The position numbers were made by a program, and so were the translations under genes. Below the pieces are notes generated by a model. The model had not been told where the DNA came from, did not search any database, and was given only the letters and a program-made list of their open reading frames with translations. Below, piece after piece: positions 17,433 to 26,421 of a stretch of 64,000 nucleotides of DNA. The stretch spans positions 124,001 through 188,000 of the forward strand of contig JAHBWZ010000005.1 of NCBI GenBank assembly GCA_019636755.1, given 5' to 3'. The DNA comes from Phycisphaeraceae bacterium (lineage in GTDB: Bacteria > Planctomycetota > Phycisphaerae > Phycisphaerales > SM1A02). Numbering within the stretch: position 1 is the first letter of the stretch; each line of letters opens with the position of its first letter.

Positions 17433-18803
17433 GGTGGTCACCGCCGGGGCAGGGAGGCGGCGCGGTGTCCATCCCGGTTCCGCGCGGAAGCCGATGTCAC
17501 GGCGGAAGAACGCGCCCTTGAACCGGACACGCGCGCACGCCTCGTTGGCGCGGGCGCGGGCGTCGGCGAGCGTGTCGGCCAGGGCGGTGACGGCGACCAC
17601 GCGGCCGCCGCTGGTGACGATGTCGCCGCCGCGCGTCGTCGTGGTCCCGGCGTGGTACACGAAGAGGTCGTCCCGCGCCGCCGCATCCTTCTCCAGTTCG
17701 GCCAGTCCGCTGATCACCGCGCCCTTCTCCGGGTTCCCGGGGTAGCCCGGTGCGCAGACCACCACGCAGCACGCGGTGCGCGGATCGAACGTGAAGGAGA
17801 CCTCGTCGAGACGGCCCGCGGCCGTGGCCCAGCAGATCTCCACCAGGTCGCCCTTCAGCCGTGGAAGCAGTGCCTGGCACTCGGGATCCCCGAACCGGCA
17901 GTTGAACTCCAGGACCTTCGGACCGCCGGGCGTGAGCATCATCCCCGCATAGAGCACGCCGCGGAAGACCGCCTCGTCGCGCCGCAGCGCGTCCACGGTG
18001 GGAACGAAGACCTCGCGTTCGATGATGGCCAGCGTCTCTTCATCCAGAAGCGGCGTGGGCGAATACGCGCCCATGCCGCCGGTATTCGGCCCCGTGTCGC
18101 CCTCGCCGACCTGCTTGTGATCCTGCGCGGCGTCCAGGAGCCAGATCGTCCGTCCATCGACGAATGCGAGGATCGAGAGTTCCTGCCCTTGCAGGCGTTC
18201 CTCCACGATGATCCGCGCGCCGGCGTCCCCGAATTCGCGCCGGGCCATCATGCGCTCGATCGCGACCACCGCGTCCGCCGCACCGTCGCAGACGACGACG
18301 CCCTTGCCCGCGGCCAGTCCCGCCGCCTTGACGACGCACGGTTCATCGCGCGTGCGGACGAACTCCATCGCCGCATCCATGTGCTCGAAGATCCGCCCCT
18401 CGGCGGTCGGCACCGCGGCCTGGCGCATGAGCGACTTCGCGTACGCCTTGTCCGCTTCGATCCGCGCGGCAGCCCGGGTCGGTCCGAAGATGAGCGTGGA
18501 CTCGCCGGCCAGCACATCGGCCACGCCATCCGCGAGCGCCGCCTCGGGTCCCACGACGACGAGCCCGATCGACTCCCGCTCCAGGAAGCGTCGCACGTGG
18601 AACGGGGCGCGCAGGTCCAGCGCGACCGGGCAGGGCTCCGCGATCGAGAGGATGCCGGGGTTGGACGGCAGCGTTGTCCAGAGACGGCCGAGGCGCGGAG
18701 ACTGGCGGAGTTTCTGTGCGAGGGCATGCTCGCGCCCGCCGCTTCCGATGAGGAGAATATTGACGCGATCGGGACAGGATGCGGGCCGGGCCATGGTGCG
18801 CAT
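17379..18803 (-). CDS. purD: Phosphoribosylamine-glycine ligase (GAR synthetase)
   Basis: 474 residues. It has the GARS N-domain (NILLIGSGGREHALAQKL), the ATP-grasp domain (VVKAAGLAAGKGVVV, GPNTGGMGAYSP, EFNCRFGDPE) and the C-domain (GDIVTSGGRV). It makes glycinamide ribonucleotide from phosphoribosylamine and glycine in purine synthesis. About 25 extra residues follow the usual end (FRRDIGF) and run into the 3' end of the convergent TauE gene. The start is either ATG 18803 or ATG 18794; neither has a clear ribosome site. It is not clustered with other pur genes here. Confidence 0.95.
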   Translation of the reverse strand: MRTMARPASCPDRVNILLIGSGGREHALAQKLRQSPRLGRLWTTLPSNPGILSIAEPCPVALDLRAPFHVRRFLERESIGLVVVGPEAALADGVADVLAGESTLIFGPTRAAARIEADKAYAKSLMRQAAVPTAEGRIFEHMDAAMEFVRTRDEPCVVKAAGLAAGKGVVVCDGAADAVVAIERMMARREFGDAGARIIVEERLQGQELSILAFVDGRTIWLLDAAQDHKQVGEGDTGPNTGGMGAYSPTPLLDEETLAIIEREVFVPTVDALRRDEAVFRGVLYAGMMLTPGGPKVLEFNCRFGDPECQALLPRLKGDLVEICWATAAGRLDEVSFTFDPRTACCVVVCAPGYPGNPEKGAVISGLAELEKDAAARDDLFVYHAGTTTTRGGDIVTSGGRVVAVTALADTLADARARANEACARVRFKGAFFRRDIGFRAEPGWTPRRLPAPAVTTSAGFSGASSETRATSAG

Positions 18804-18907
18804 GGTACCGCCGCACGGCGTTCCGCACGGCCGCGTGGAATCGAGTCAAGTCGGCGCCCCATCCTGCCGACCGATCGGATGGAGCATCCGTACGGAGCAC
18901 GATCCGC

Positions 18908-19111
18908 ATGTGGACGAAGCGCGCCGCCGACATGGACCTGGTGCACATGGAACGATCCGGGGTCGGTGCGGATCCGGGCGCCGCCGCGGCGCCCGCGGCC
19001 ACGGATCCGTCGCGGGAGCCGGACCTGCGCCTGCTCGACGCCGTCGCCCCGCGCGAACGGGGACTGCGGCTGCGTGACTGGTCGGATGCCCTGCCCAGGC
19101 GCGCCGCCTGA
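18908..19111 (+). CDS. Small hypothetical protein, 67 residues
   Basis: A short frame between divergent purD and convergent uvrB. ATG 18908 has CGGAG about 10 nt upstream, and the codons show the strong GC third-position bias of neighbouring genes, which argues for coding. The product is hydrophilic with an alanine/proline-rich centre and no cysteine or membrane segment; no family is recognised. The first residues are MWTKRAADMDLVHMERSG. A chance frame in a 358-base gap of 70% GC DNA remains possible. Confidence 0.4.
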   Translation: MWTKRAADMDLVHMERSGVGADPGAAAAPAATDPSREPDLRLLDAVAPRERGLRLRDWSDALPRRAA

Positions 19112-19161
19112 GGGCGGTCATCCCGCCGCGCGCCGCGTGCCTCGCGGCGGCTCGCGGCGCC

Positions 19162-21255
19162 TCACGACTTCCGGCGCCGTACCGATCGCGTGCCGGGCAT
19201 TCCCGGCGGCTTCTTCCCGGATCCGCTGACCTCCGAGCGCCGGACCCCGGCCGCGCCGAGATCCGGCAGCGATCGGACCTTCGCGATCTCGTCGCGCAGC
19301 CGCGCGGCCTTCTCGAACTCCAGGCGCGTGGCGGACTCCATCATCTCCCGTTCCAGTTCCGCGATCAGTTCCTCGCGATCCCATGTCTTCTCGTCGCTTC
19401 GCGCATGCAGCGCCTTCCGCGCGGTCCGCTGCGCGGCGAGTTCCCGTTCCATGCCCCGGCGGACCGCCTTGCGGACGGTCTCCGGCGTGATGCCGTGCGC
19501 CTCGTTCCACGCCGCCTGGCGCCGGCGGCGACGGGCGGTTTCATCGATCGCCGACCGCATGGCCGGCGTGACTTCATCGGCGTACATGACGACATGGGCG
19601 TTGACGTTCCGTGCCGCGCGCCCGATCGTCTGGATCAGGCTCGTTCCGCTGCGGAGGAATCCGCTCTTGTCGGCGTCAAGTATGCAGACGAGCGAGACCT
19701 CGGGGAGATCGAGTCCCTCGCGCAGCAGGTTGACGCCGACCAGCACGTCGAAGGCGCCTTCCCGCAGGTCCTTCAGGATCTCCAGCCGGTCGAGGGTCTC
19801 GATGTCGCTGTGCAGGTACCGGACCCGCAGGTCCTGCCGGGCGAGGTAACTGGTCAGGTCCTCGGCAAGTCGCTTCGTGAGGACCGTCGCGAGCACCCGT
19901 TCACCCCGCGCGGATCGTTCACGGACCAGCGCCGTGACATCCGGGACCTGGCCGCGGGCGGGCCTGACATCGATCGTCGGGTCGAGCAGGCCGGTCGGGC
20001 GGATGATCTGTTCCGCGACGGCGCCGCCGGACTGCTCCAGTTCCCACGGCGAGGGTGTCGCGGACACGAAGACGAACTGCGGGACGAGCGCCTCGAACTC
20101 CTCGAAGCGCAGCGGCCGGTTGTCGAGGGCGCTGGGCAGTCGGAAGCCGTGGTCCACGAGCGTCTGCTTCCGTGCACGGTCACCGTTCCACATGGCGCGG
20201 ATCTGCGGGATCGTGACATGGGATTCGTCGATGAAGACGATCCAGTCGTCCGGCGCCCGCCCCGGCACGTAGCGGAAGTAGTCGAGCATCGCGTGCGGCC
20301 GCGATCCCGGAGGCCGACCCTCGAGCGGCGCCGAGTAGTTCTCGATGCCGGGACAGGTGCCGGTCTCGGCGATGAGTTCGATGTCGTACTTCGTGCGCGC
20401 AAGCAGTCGCTCCGCCTCGAGGAGTCTGCCCGCCGATCGGAGTTCCGCAACCCTGGCATCGAGTTCCGTCCGGAGTCGCGCGAGGGCCGCGTCCAGGCGG
20501 TCCTCCGGAAGCATGTAGTGCACGGCCGGGAAGATGAAGACGCGCTGCTCCTCCGCCAGGACCTCGCCCGTGGTCGGATGGATGAGGTCGATCCGCTCCA
20601 CGTCGCTGCCGAAGAGTTCGATCCGGATCGCGTACTGCTCGTAGGCCGGGTGCACCTCGATCACGTCGCCGCGGGCGCGGAACCGGCCGCGCTCGAGGGT
20701 CAGGTCGCTGCGGCCGTACTGCATCGCCGAGAGCGCGAGCAGCAGCGCGCGACGGTCGACGACGTCGCCGCGGCTGACCGGGAGGACGCGGTCCCGGTAG
20801 GCCTCCGGCGAACCGAGCCCGTAGATGCACGAGACCGACGCGACGATGATCACGTCGTCCCGTGAGAGCAGGTTGCTGGTGGAGGCAAGGCGCAGCCGGT
20901 CCAGGTCATCGTTGCGCGACGCGTCCTTCTCGATGTAGATGTCGCGCTGCGGGATGTACGCCTCGGGCTGGTAATAGTCGTAGTACGAGACGAAGTATGA
21001 GACCGCGTTCTTCGGGAAGAGTTCCCGCAGTTCCTCGTAGAGCTGCGCGGCGAGCGTCTTGTTGTGCGACAGGATGAGCGCCGGCCGCTGGATCTGCTCG
21101 ATGACGCACGCCATGGTGAACGTCTTGCCGGTGCCGGTGGCGCCGAGCAGCGTCTGGCATCGCTGGCCGGACGTGATCGACCGGACCAGCGCGTCGATCG
21201 CCGCCGGCTGATCGCCGGTCGGTCGATAGGGGCTCTCGATGCGGAAGCGCGGCAT
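19162..21255 (-). CDS. uvrB: UvrABC excision nuclease subunit B
   Basis: 697 residues, normal for UvrB. Walker A is GATGTGKT, the beta-hairpin region has [12 protein letters not shown], helicase motif II reads DESHV, and motifs V/VI appear as [15 protein letters not shown] and QTIGRAARN. The C-terminal UVR domain that contacts UvrC is present ([16 protein letters not shown]), followed by a basic tail. It loads onto damaged DNA with UvrA and recruits UvrC. ATG 21255 matches the conserved [17 protein letters not shown] start; upstream open frame is not conserved. It sits next to the ABC permease but 53 nt away. Confidence 0.97.
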   Translation of the reverse strand: MPRFRIESPYRPTGDQPAAIDALVRSITSGQRCQTLLGATGTGKTFTMACVIEQIQRPALILSHNKTLAAQLYEELRELFPKNAVSYFVSYYDYYQPEAYIPQRDIYIEKDASRNDDLDRLRLASTSNLLSRDDVIIVASVSCIYGLGSPEAYRDRVLPVSRGDVVDRRALLLALSAMQYGRSDLTLERGRFRARGDVIEVHPAYEQYAIRIELFGSDVERIDLIHPTTGEVLAEEQRVFIFPAVHYMLPEDRLDAALARLRTELDARVAELRSAGRLLEAERLLARTKYDIELIAETGTCPGIENYSAPLEGRPPGSRPHAMLDYFRYVPGRAPDDWIVFIDESHVTIPQIRAMWNGDRARKQTLVDHGFRLPSALDNRPLRFEEFEALVPQFVFVSATPSPWELEQSGGAVAEQIIRPTGLLDPTIDVRPARGQVPDVTALVRERSARGERVLATVLTKRLAEDLTSYLARQDLRVRYLHSDIETLDRLEILKDLREGAFDVLVGVNLLREGLDLPEVSLVCILDADKSGFLRSGTSLIQTIGRAARNVNAHVVMYADEVTPAMRSAIDETARRRRRQAAWNEAHGITPETVRKAVRRGMERELAAQRTARKALHARSDEKTWDREELIAELEREMMESATRLEFEKAARLRDEIAKVRSLPDLGAAGVRRSEVSGSGKKPPGMPGTRSVRRRKS

Positions 21256-21308
21256 GGGTGTGGCGGACGGGGCGGTGATCGTAGTGGGCCGGGTGCCCGG
21301 GGCGGATG

Positions 21309-23894
21309 TCAGCCGGTCCGGCCCGCCAGCAGTTCCGCGACCGGGCGCTGCCGCAGGCGCCGCGCCGCCGGCCGGACGAGGAGCGTGGTCATCAGGAAGA
21401 GGATCACCCAGCCCCCGGCGATGGGTCGCAGCGGCAGCATGAACCGGAGTTCGACGCCCAGGAGGTCGCGGATCTGGAAGGTATCCATCCACGCCATCGC
21501 GGCACCAAGGCCCGTGCCGAGCAGGCAGCCGGCGAGACTCAGCAGCGCCGTCTCCCCCAGCACGAGGCGCATCACGACCGGTCGATCGGCGCCGACCGCG
21601 CGCATGATCCCCAGTTCCCACCGGCGGGACTCCACGCCCGCCACGACGATGCTGGCCATCGCCATGGACGCCAGCAGCATCGCGCCGATGGCGATGACGC
21701 TGCGCACCGCCATCGAGGCGGCGGCGATCTCGCGGACCCGATCGGTGATCGCGCGGCCGGACTGGAAGATCACGCCGGGCGCGACGCGCCGGAGGTCGGC
21801 CTCCATCGCCTCGTCGCTGACCTGCGGATCCAGTCCCAGCAGCAGGAGCTGCCGGTCGCGCACGGCGAACCGATCCGAGACCGCGGCGGCGTCAAGGAAC
21901 ACGCAGGAGATCGCGAAGTCGCCGGTGCGTCCGCCGAGTCCGAAGAGCTGCGTGACGAGTTCCAGTCCAGCCGACGAGACCACGCCGAGGACCTCGAAGT
22001 CGTGCTCCGCCCGGTCGAGCCCCAGCGTGATCCGGTCGCCGGCGCCGATGGATCGCGCCGAGAGGAACCGGTCCGCGACGAGGACGCCCTCGCCGCGCGC
22101 GAGCCGCGGGATCACCGTCCGCGGGTCGCCCTCGATCCACTCGATCGCATTCATCCGGAAGAACGTCTCCGCGTCGACGCCGATGCACACCGTGTCCGGC
22201 GGACTGAGTCCGCGCAGCCCGAAGACCTGCTGTCCCACGATGCGCACCGGAAGTCGCGCGATCGCGGTGGTGCTCCGGACGGCGGGAAGCGCATCGATGG
22301 CGTGCACGACCGGCGCCGGAATGCCCGTCGGACTGAACGCGAAGCCGTCGGCATACTGGATCCGGTCGAGCCAGTCGGCGCGCGCGGCCAGTCCGGCTGA
22401 CCACGTGTGGACCAGCAGCGCCAGCCCGATCATGAGGGCGCCGGCCGTGAAACCGCTGCGCCAGGGATGGAGGCGCAGCGCGGCGGTCAGGAGGTCCGGA
22501 GGCAGCCGCAGGAGGCGGGCGAGCGGCGGCGCGCCGAAGCGTGCCACCAGCAGCGAGACCGGGACACCCGCCAGGAAGGCGCCGATGAACAGGCCCGGCA
22601 GCCCGATGATGACCCAGCTCCAGAATCGCTGGTCCGCGTCGGCGAAGAACCGCGTCGGCAGGGGAAGCAGCATGAGCAGGAGCGCGATGAGCGCCGCCGC
22701 CCGAAGCCGGCGCGCGGACGGGCGCGTCGCATACGGGCGCATCGCGGACGCCGGTGCGATGCCGGCCGCGGCGAACGCTGGCCAGAGCGCGCCCAGAATG
22801 CCGGAGCCGATGGCGCCCGCCGCGGCGAGGGCGATGCCCGTGCGATGGATGACCAGTCCCATCGGGACGAACTCGGAGAAACGTCCGGCCAGCGCCGCGG
22901 CGAGCGCGATGCCGAGCGGGATGCCGATCACGGCGCCGACCGCGCCGTGCGACGCGCCGACGATGAGCTGGGCGCCGATCAGCTGCCCGCGCGTGGCGCC
23001 GATGGCGCGCAGGATGGCCAGTTCCCGCTGTCGCTCCGAGACACCGGTCGTCATGCCCGTGACGACGATGAGCGAACACGCCAGGAAGACCATCGTGGTC
23101 GCGACGGCGAGCCCGACCCGGCTGCTGCGCACGCGCCGGTCGAAGCCGGTGCGGACGCGGTCCGCGGGCTCCAGGACCAGCGGGTCGGGGAGGCGTGCCG
23201 TCGCCTCGGTGCAGAACGCGTCGATCTCCGTCCCTTCCGCGACCACGAGGGCGATGGTCGAGAGTTCGCCGGGGAGGGACGCCAGCTCCTGGACCAGGCC
23301 GCGATCGACGTGCAGGCGCGTGGTCGTGAACGGTCCCAGCCGCTGCTGCTCGAACACGCCGCTGACGCGGACATCGCGCACACCGCCGGGGCCGGAGAGC
23401 CGCAGGGGAGCGCCCGGCTGCAGGTCCCACGCCGCGGCCGTCACGCTGTCCAGCAGCACGTCGCCGGCGCTGCCCGGATGATCGCCGTCGCGCAGCCGTA
23501 CCGCGCGGAAGGGCGCTTCGTCGGTGAAGTCGACGCCGAGGCAGGTAGCGACGGCGGGCGTGCCGTGGGCGGCGCCGGCCCGGGACTCCACGGTGAGCGA
23601 GGCCGCGAGACGCCCCGTCGCGGCGCGGACCTCGGGCCAGCGCCGGACGTCGGCGAGGATCGACTGCGGCAGGCGCGCGCCGGCCGGATGCACGACGCGC
23701 GCATCGGTGGCGCCGAGCAGCGACAGGATGCCGTCCTCCAGGCTCGCCTGCGCGGAGGCGATGGCGCAGGCGACTGCGGTCAGCAGCGCCGCGGAGAGAA
23801 CGATCGCGCCGCTGAGCAGGATCGACCGCCTACGCCGGCCGGCCTGCATGGTGCGCGCGAGCTGCAAGCCCGGCCGGATCCATGCCGTCCACAT
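21309..23894 (-). CDS. ABC transporter permease with two FtsX/MacB-type halves
   Basis: About 861 residues. One membrane segment near residue 30 is followed by a large extracytoplasmic domain, then three or so segments with the FtsX-like signature ERQRELAILRAIGATRGQL. A second cluster in the C-terminal third repeats the pattern (RRWELGIMRAVGADR), with more segments between. This double-FtsX layout is typical of exporters of the lipoprotein/peptide (LolE/MacB-like) superfamily. The start is uncertain: MWTAWIRPGLQL at 23894 resembles the family, overlapping the ATPase gene by 65 bp; ATG 23918 and 23849 are alternatives. It is the third gene after gcvH and the ATPase. Confidence 0.85.
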   Translation of the reverse strand: MWTAWIRPGLQLARTMQAGRRRRSILLSGAIVLSAALLTAVACAIASAQASLEDGILSLLGATDARVVHPAGARLPQSILADVRRWPEVRAATGRLAASLTVESRAGAAHGTPAVATCLGVDFTDEAPFRAVRLRDGDHPGSAGDVLLDSVTAAAWDLQPGAPLRLSGPGGVRDVRVSGVFEQQRLGPFTTTRLHVDRGLVQELASLPGELSTIALVVAEGTEIDAFCTEATARLPDPLVLEPADRVRTGFDRRVRSSRVGLAVATTMVFLACSLIVVTGMTTGVSERQRELAILRAIGATRGQLIGAQLIVGASHGAVGAVIGIPLGIALAAALAGRFSEFVPMGLVIHRTGIALAAAGAIGSGILGALWPAFAAAGIAPASAMRPYATRPSARRLRAAALIALLLMLLPLPTRFFADADQRFWSWVIIGLPGLFIGAFLAGVPVSLLVARFGAPPLARLLRLPPDLLTAALRLHPWRSGFTAGALMIGLALLVHTWSAGLAARADWLDRIQYADGFAFSPTGIPAPVVHAIDALPAVRSTTAIARLPVRIVGQQVFGLRGLSPPDTVCIGVDAETFFRMNAIEWIEGDPRTVIPRLARGEGVLVADRFLSARSIGAGDRITLGLDRAEHDFEVLGVVSSAGLELVTQLFGLGGRTGDFAISCVFLDAAAVSDRFAVRDRQLLLLGLDPQVSDEAMEADLRRVAPGVIFQSGRAITDRVREIAAASMAVRSVIAIGAMLLASMAMASIVVAGVESRRWELGIMRAVGADRPVVMRLVLGETALLSLAGCLLGTGLGAAMAWMDTFQIRDLLGVELRFMLPLRPIAGGWVILFLMTTLLVRPAARRLRQRPVAELLAGRTG

Positions 23895-24591
23895 CGAAGG
23901 TGTCGCTGACTTCGCCATCTCTGAGCAGGAAGACCCGGCGGCAGTTGATCGCCGCGGCCGGTTCATGGGTGACCATCAGGACGATCGTGCGTTCCTCCGC
24001 GGCCAATTCGCGCAGGAGGCTCCACAGTTCCTGGCTGGTGTGCGAGTCCAGGGCGCCCGTCGGTTCGTCGGCAAGGATGACGGGCGGCCGGAAGAAGAGG
24101 GCGCGGGCGATCGCGACCCGCTGCTGTTCACCCCCGGAGAGCGCATCGGGTGCATGGCGCAGCCGGGCTCCGAGCCCCAGGCGCTCCAGCAGGTGCCGGG
24201 CACGATCGGTGCGTGCATGGGCGGGCATGCCGTCGAGCAGTCCCGGCAGGGATGCGTTCTCGAGCGCGGTCATCGTCGGCAGCAGGTTGAACTGCTGGAA
24301 GACGATGCCGATGTGCCGCCGCCGGAAGCGGGTCAGCGCCGCGTCGTTCAGCTCGCCGAGCGAGTCGCCGCCGATGCGCACCTCGCCCGAGTCCGGGCGG
24401 TCGATGGCCGCGAGCATGTGCAGCAGCGTGGTCTTGCCGCTGCCCGACGGGCCCATGATCGCGTAGAAACCCGGTTCGTCGATGCGCAGCGTGCACCCTC
24501 GAAGCGCCTCGACCTGTCGATCACCCTGCCGGTACGACTTCCACAGGTCGACCGCGTGAATCCCGCGCGGCGACCCGTCGTACTCCGGCAT
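23830..24591 (-). CDS. ABC transporter ATP-binding protein, LolD/MacB type
   Basis: 253 residues. Walker A is MGPSGSGKTT, the Q-loop is in GIVFQQFNLLP, the signature is LSGGEQQRVAIARAL, Walker B is PPVILADEPTGALD and the switch His is in MVTHEP. It energises the double-FtsX permease encoded next. ATG 24591 shares ATGA with the stop of gcvH, so the ATPase is probably translated by coupling to gcvH. The 3' end overlaps the start of the permease gene. Confidence 0.93.
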   Translation of the reverse strand: MPEYDGSPRGIHAVDLWKSYRQGDRQVEALRGCTLRIDEPGFYAIMGPSGSGKTTLLHMLAAIDRPDSGEVRIGGDSLGELNDAALTRFRRRHIGIVFQQFNLLPTMTALENASLPGLLDGMPAHARTDRARHLLERLGLGARLRHAPDALSGGEQQRVAIARALFFRPPVILADEPTGALDSHTSQELWSLLRELAAEERTIVLMVTHEPAAAINCRRVFLLRDGEVSDTFDVDGMDPAGLAARAHHAGRPA

Positions 24592-24974
24592 CAGGACCCG
24601 CCGTACCGCGCGTCGTACGCGGACCGGTCCATGAGCCCCTCGAGCGGTGCCGTGCTGCCGGTGCGCAGGCGGACCAGCCATCCGGCGCCGTACGGGTCGC
24701 TGTTCACGAGCGACGGATCGCGGACCACGGCATCATTGATCTCGACCACGGTGCCGGAGACCGGCGCGTAGACGTCGCTCGTCGTCTTCACGGACTCCAC
24801 CTCGCCGATCGGGTCACCGGCGCCCACCGTCGTGCCGGCGGGACGGAGTTCGACGTACGTCACGTCCGTGAGTTCATCGGCGGCGAACCGGGTGATACCG
24901 AGCGTGACGATGTCGCCGTCGGTGCGGACCCACTCGTGGGACTCGGTGAAGCGGCAGTCGGAAGGCGTGGACAT
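24591..24974 (-). CDS. gcvH: Glycine cleavage system H protein
   Basis: 127 residues, the full length of GcvH. The lipoyl-lysine lies in GEVESVKTTSDVYAPVSG, and the N-terminus ESHEWVRTDGDIVTLGIT and the NSDPYGAGWLVRL block are canonical. GcvH carries the aminomethyl intermediate between P, T and L proteins, and can also serve as a lipoyl relay. No gcvP, gcvT or lipoyl ligase is near; instead it leads an operon with an ABC exporter, joined by ATGA. GGAG lies about 11 nt before the ATG and a TATGAT -10-like box at 25011-25016 predicts a transcript start near 25004. Confidence 0.95.
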   Translation of the reverse strand: MSTPSDCRFTESHEWVRTDGDIVTLGITRFAADELTDVTYVELRPAGTTVGAGDPIGEVESVKTTSDVYAPVSGTVVEINDAVVRDPSLVNSDPYGAGWLVRLRTGSTAPLEGLMDRSAYDARYGGS

Positions 24975-25250
24975 GGAACAGGGGGCTCCGGGATTCGGGA
25001 GAAGCGGCGGATCATAATCGGCGTGGGCGCCTCGCCGCCGCACCAGCGGGAGGCGCCGGCGCGGAGCCTGCGCGGCCGGTGATGCAGATGTTGTCCACAT
25101 TCGTACGCCGATCCGGGTCCGCCGACGGGCCGATCCCGTCTCGACAACTGCCAGAGGCGTCTGGAGTTGCGGGGGAAGGGCCGGCCGGCGGCCCGGCGTG
25201 GCCGGCGGCGTGTCGACCCCGCGGCGTTGCGGATCCGCATTGACAGCGCG

Positions 25251-25346
25251 TAGGATCTGCCCTTCGGGAGGCAGGTATGCGACGCATGCCTGCCACAGCA
25301 ACCTTTCTCCCCTCCGGAAAACGTCGGCCCCTGCGGTCGGCGTTTT
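25251..25346 (+). ncRNA. Candidate small structured RNA or attenuator
   Basis: Read on the plus strand, CTGCC (25257-25261) can pair with GGCAG (25270-25274) across a CTTCGGGA loop. The same GGCAGG can instead pair in a 12-bp hairpin, GGCAGGTATGCG (25270-25281) with CGCATGCCTGCC (25283-25294). A pyrimidine-rich linker follows and then an intrinsic terminator ending at 25346. A -35-like TTGCGG (25227) or TTGACA (25240) and TAGGAT (25251) precede it. This looks like either a roughly 90-nt small RNA or a leader with mutually exclusive stems for the gene at 25525. No known riboswitch class was recognised; the function is open. Confidence 0.35.
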
Positions 25347-25350
25347 CTTT
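25318..25350 (+). terminator. Intrinsic terminator hairpin
   Basis: AAAACGTCGGCC at 25318-25329 pairs with GGTCGGCGTTTT at 25335-25346 (12 bp including two G-U pairs) around loop CCTGC, followed by CTTT. Because both arms end in A or T runs it could work in either direction. T-run terminators are rare in this GC-rich window, which makes the hit stand out. Confidence 0.6.
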
Positions 25351-25524
25351 GGCCGGTGGGGGTGTCGCCGCCCCCGACGACCCGGCAGATGACACGGGCA
25401 CGCCGGACCCGCGTCCGGGGTCGGGGCGCCCGCGGACGCGCGCCCGGTGCGATCGATCGGTGGGTGGTCCTTCCGGACGACCGTGGCGTCGAGATGCCGA
25501 CGTCGGTACACTCGGACGCTGACG

Positions 25525-26421
25525 ATGCTGCTCACGCTGTCGACCAGATCACTCACGGCCCTTTCTGTCGTGGGCGAGGGGTCTGCCTCGGCAGCCGTCC
25601 GATCGCCGGCATCCCGCAGCGCCGGAACCGCCTCGGCGACCCGGGGCGCAAGACCAGCGGCCATCGATCGCGAGCGCGTCCTCGAGATGCCCGCGTTCAC
25701 CATGCGCGACCTGGAATTGCGTGGCCTCTTCCTGCCCGCTGCCTGGCTGGCCGGCTGGACGGTGGAGCAGCTCGATGAACTCCGGGAGCGCGCGGACAAG
25801 AGCGGCTGTCCCTGTCTCGTCCTGATGGAGGAGGCGCCGCTGCCGTTCGGATCCCTGCGGCCCGCGGAGTCGGACATGGCCGCCGACCGGCTGCGCCGGC
25901 TCGCGTTCGCGGCGAACAGGCTCGGCTGCAATGCCATCGGCATCTCGGTCGGTGCCGAGGACACCGACGATGCCTTCGACATCGCGGCGCAGCAGGTCAA
26001 GGCAACGATGCGCACGTTCGAGCGGCTCGAGGTGAACGTGCTGCTCATGCCGGCGGCGGGCCTCACGTTCAGGCCCGACCGGCTGACCGAACTCATCAAG
26101 CGGATCGGCGGCTTCCGGATCGGCTCACTGCCGTCGTTCGGGCACGCGGCATCCACCGGAGACGTGGAAGGCACGCTGCGGAAACTGGCGCCGTACGCCG
26201 GCGCCATGCTGGCGACCATCGGCACCCCGGCGCGGGGTGGAAAGCGCCAGGCGAAGGCCGCGGAGCCGGAGCCGGCGCCGGACCTGGCGGCGTGCGTGCG
26301 GACGATCCGGAGCGTCGGATTCGTCAACACCCTGGCCATAGACTACGTCGGCAGCGGAGATGCGGTCCCGGCCCTGGTCGAGGCGCGAGACGTGCTCCAG
26401 GCCGTGATCGACGAGGAATGA
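25525..26421 (+). CDS. TIM-barrel protein of the sugar phosphate isomerase/epimerase (AP endonuclease family 2) type
   Basis: 298 residues from ATG 25525. The central part alternates strands and helices with LAFAANRLGCNAIGISVG, NVLLMPAAGLTFRPDRLTELI and FRIGSLPSFGH, resembling xylose-isomerase-like TIM barrels, but the usual metal-binding E/D/H set is hard to assign, so a divergent or non-catalytic member is possible. The first 50 residues are low in structure. TACACT lies 12 nt before the ATG with no ribosome site. Its TGA overlaps the ATG of cmk (ATGA), so it is the first gene of a three-gene coupled operon with cmk and plsC. Function unknown. Confidence 0.65.
   Translation: MLLTLSTRSLTALSVVGEGSASAAVRSPASRSAGTASATRGARPAAIDRERVLEMPAFTMRDLELRGLFLPAAWLAGWTVEQLDELRERADKSGCPCLVLMEEAPLPFGSLRPAESDMAADRLRRLAFAANRLGCNAIGISVGAEDTDDAFDIAAQQVKATMRTFERLEVNVLLMPAAGLTFRPDRLTELIKRIGGFRIGSLPSFGHAASTGDVEGTLRKLAPYAGAMLATIGTPARGGKRQAKAAEPEPAPDLAACVRTIRSVGFVNTLAIDYVGSGDAVPALVEARDVLQAVIDEE

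Larger units (their letters stand above)
24975..25524. other. Divergent intergenic region between gcvH and the TIM-barrel operon
   Basis: 550 bases with no convincing protein gene. The left part holds the gcvH promoter (-10 TATGAT at 25011-25016 on the minus strand). From 25227 to 25350 there is a compact stretch with a promoter-like start, two competing hairpins and an intrinsic terminator, annotated separately. The remainder up to 25524 contains a TACACT box at 25507-25512 just before the TIM-barrel gene. No glycine-riboswitch core was found on the gcvH side. Confidence 0.5.

Noticed and set aside
19162-21621. UvrB start at 21621
   Set aside because: The extra 122 residues are not UvrB-like and lie opposite or inside the permease 3' end; ATG 21255 matches the family start.
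24975-25250. Possible glycine riboswitch upstream of gcvH
   Set aside because: Neither strand shows the two-aptamer core; only generic hairpins were found, so it was not named.
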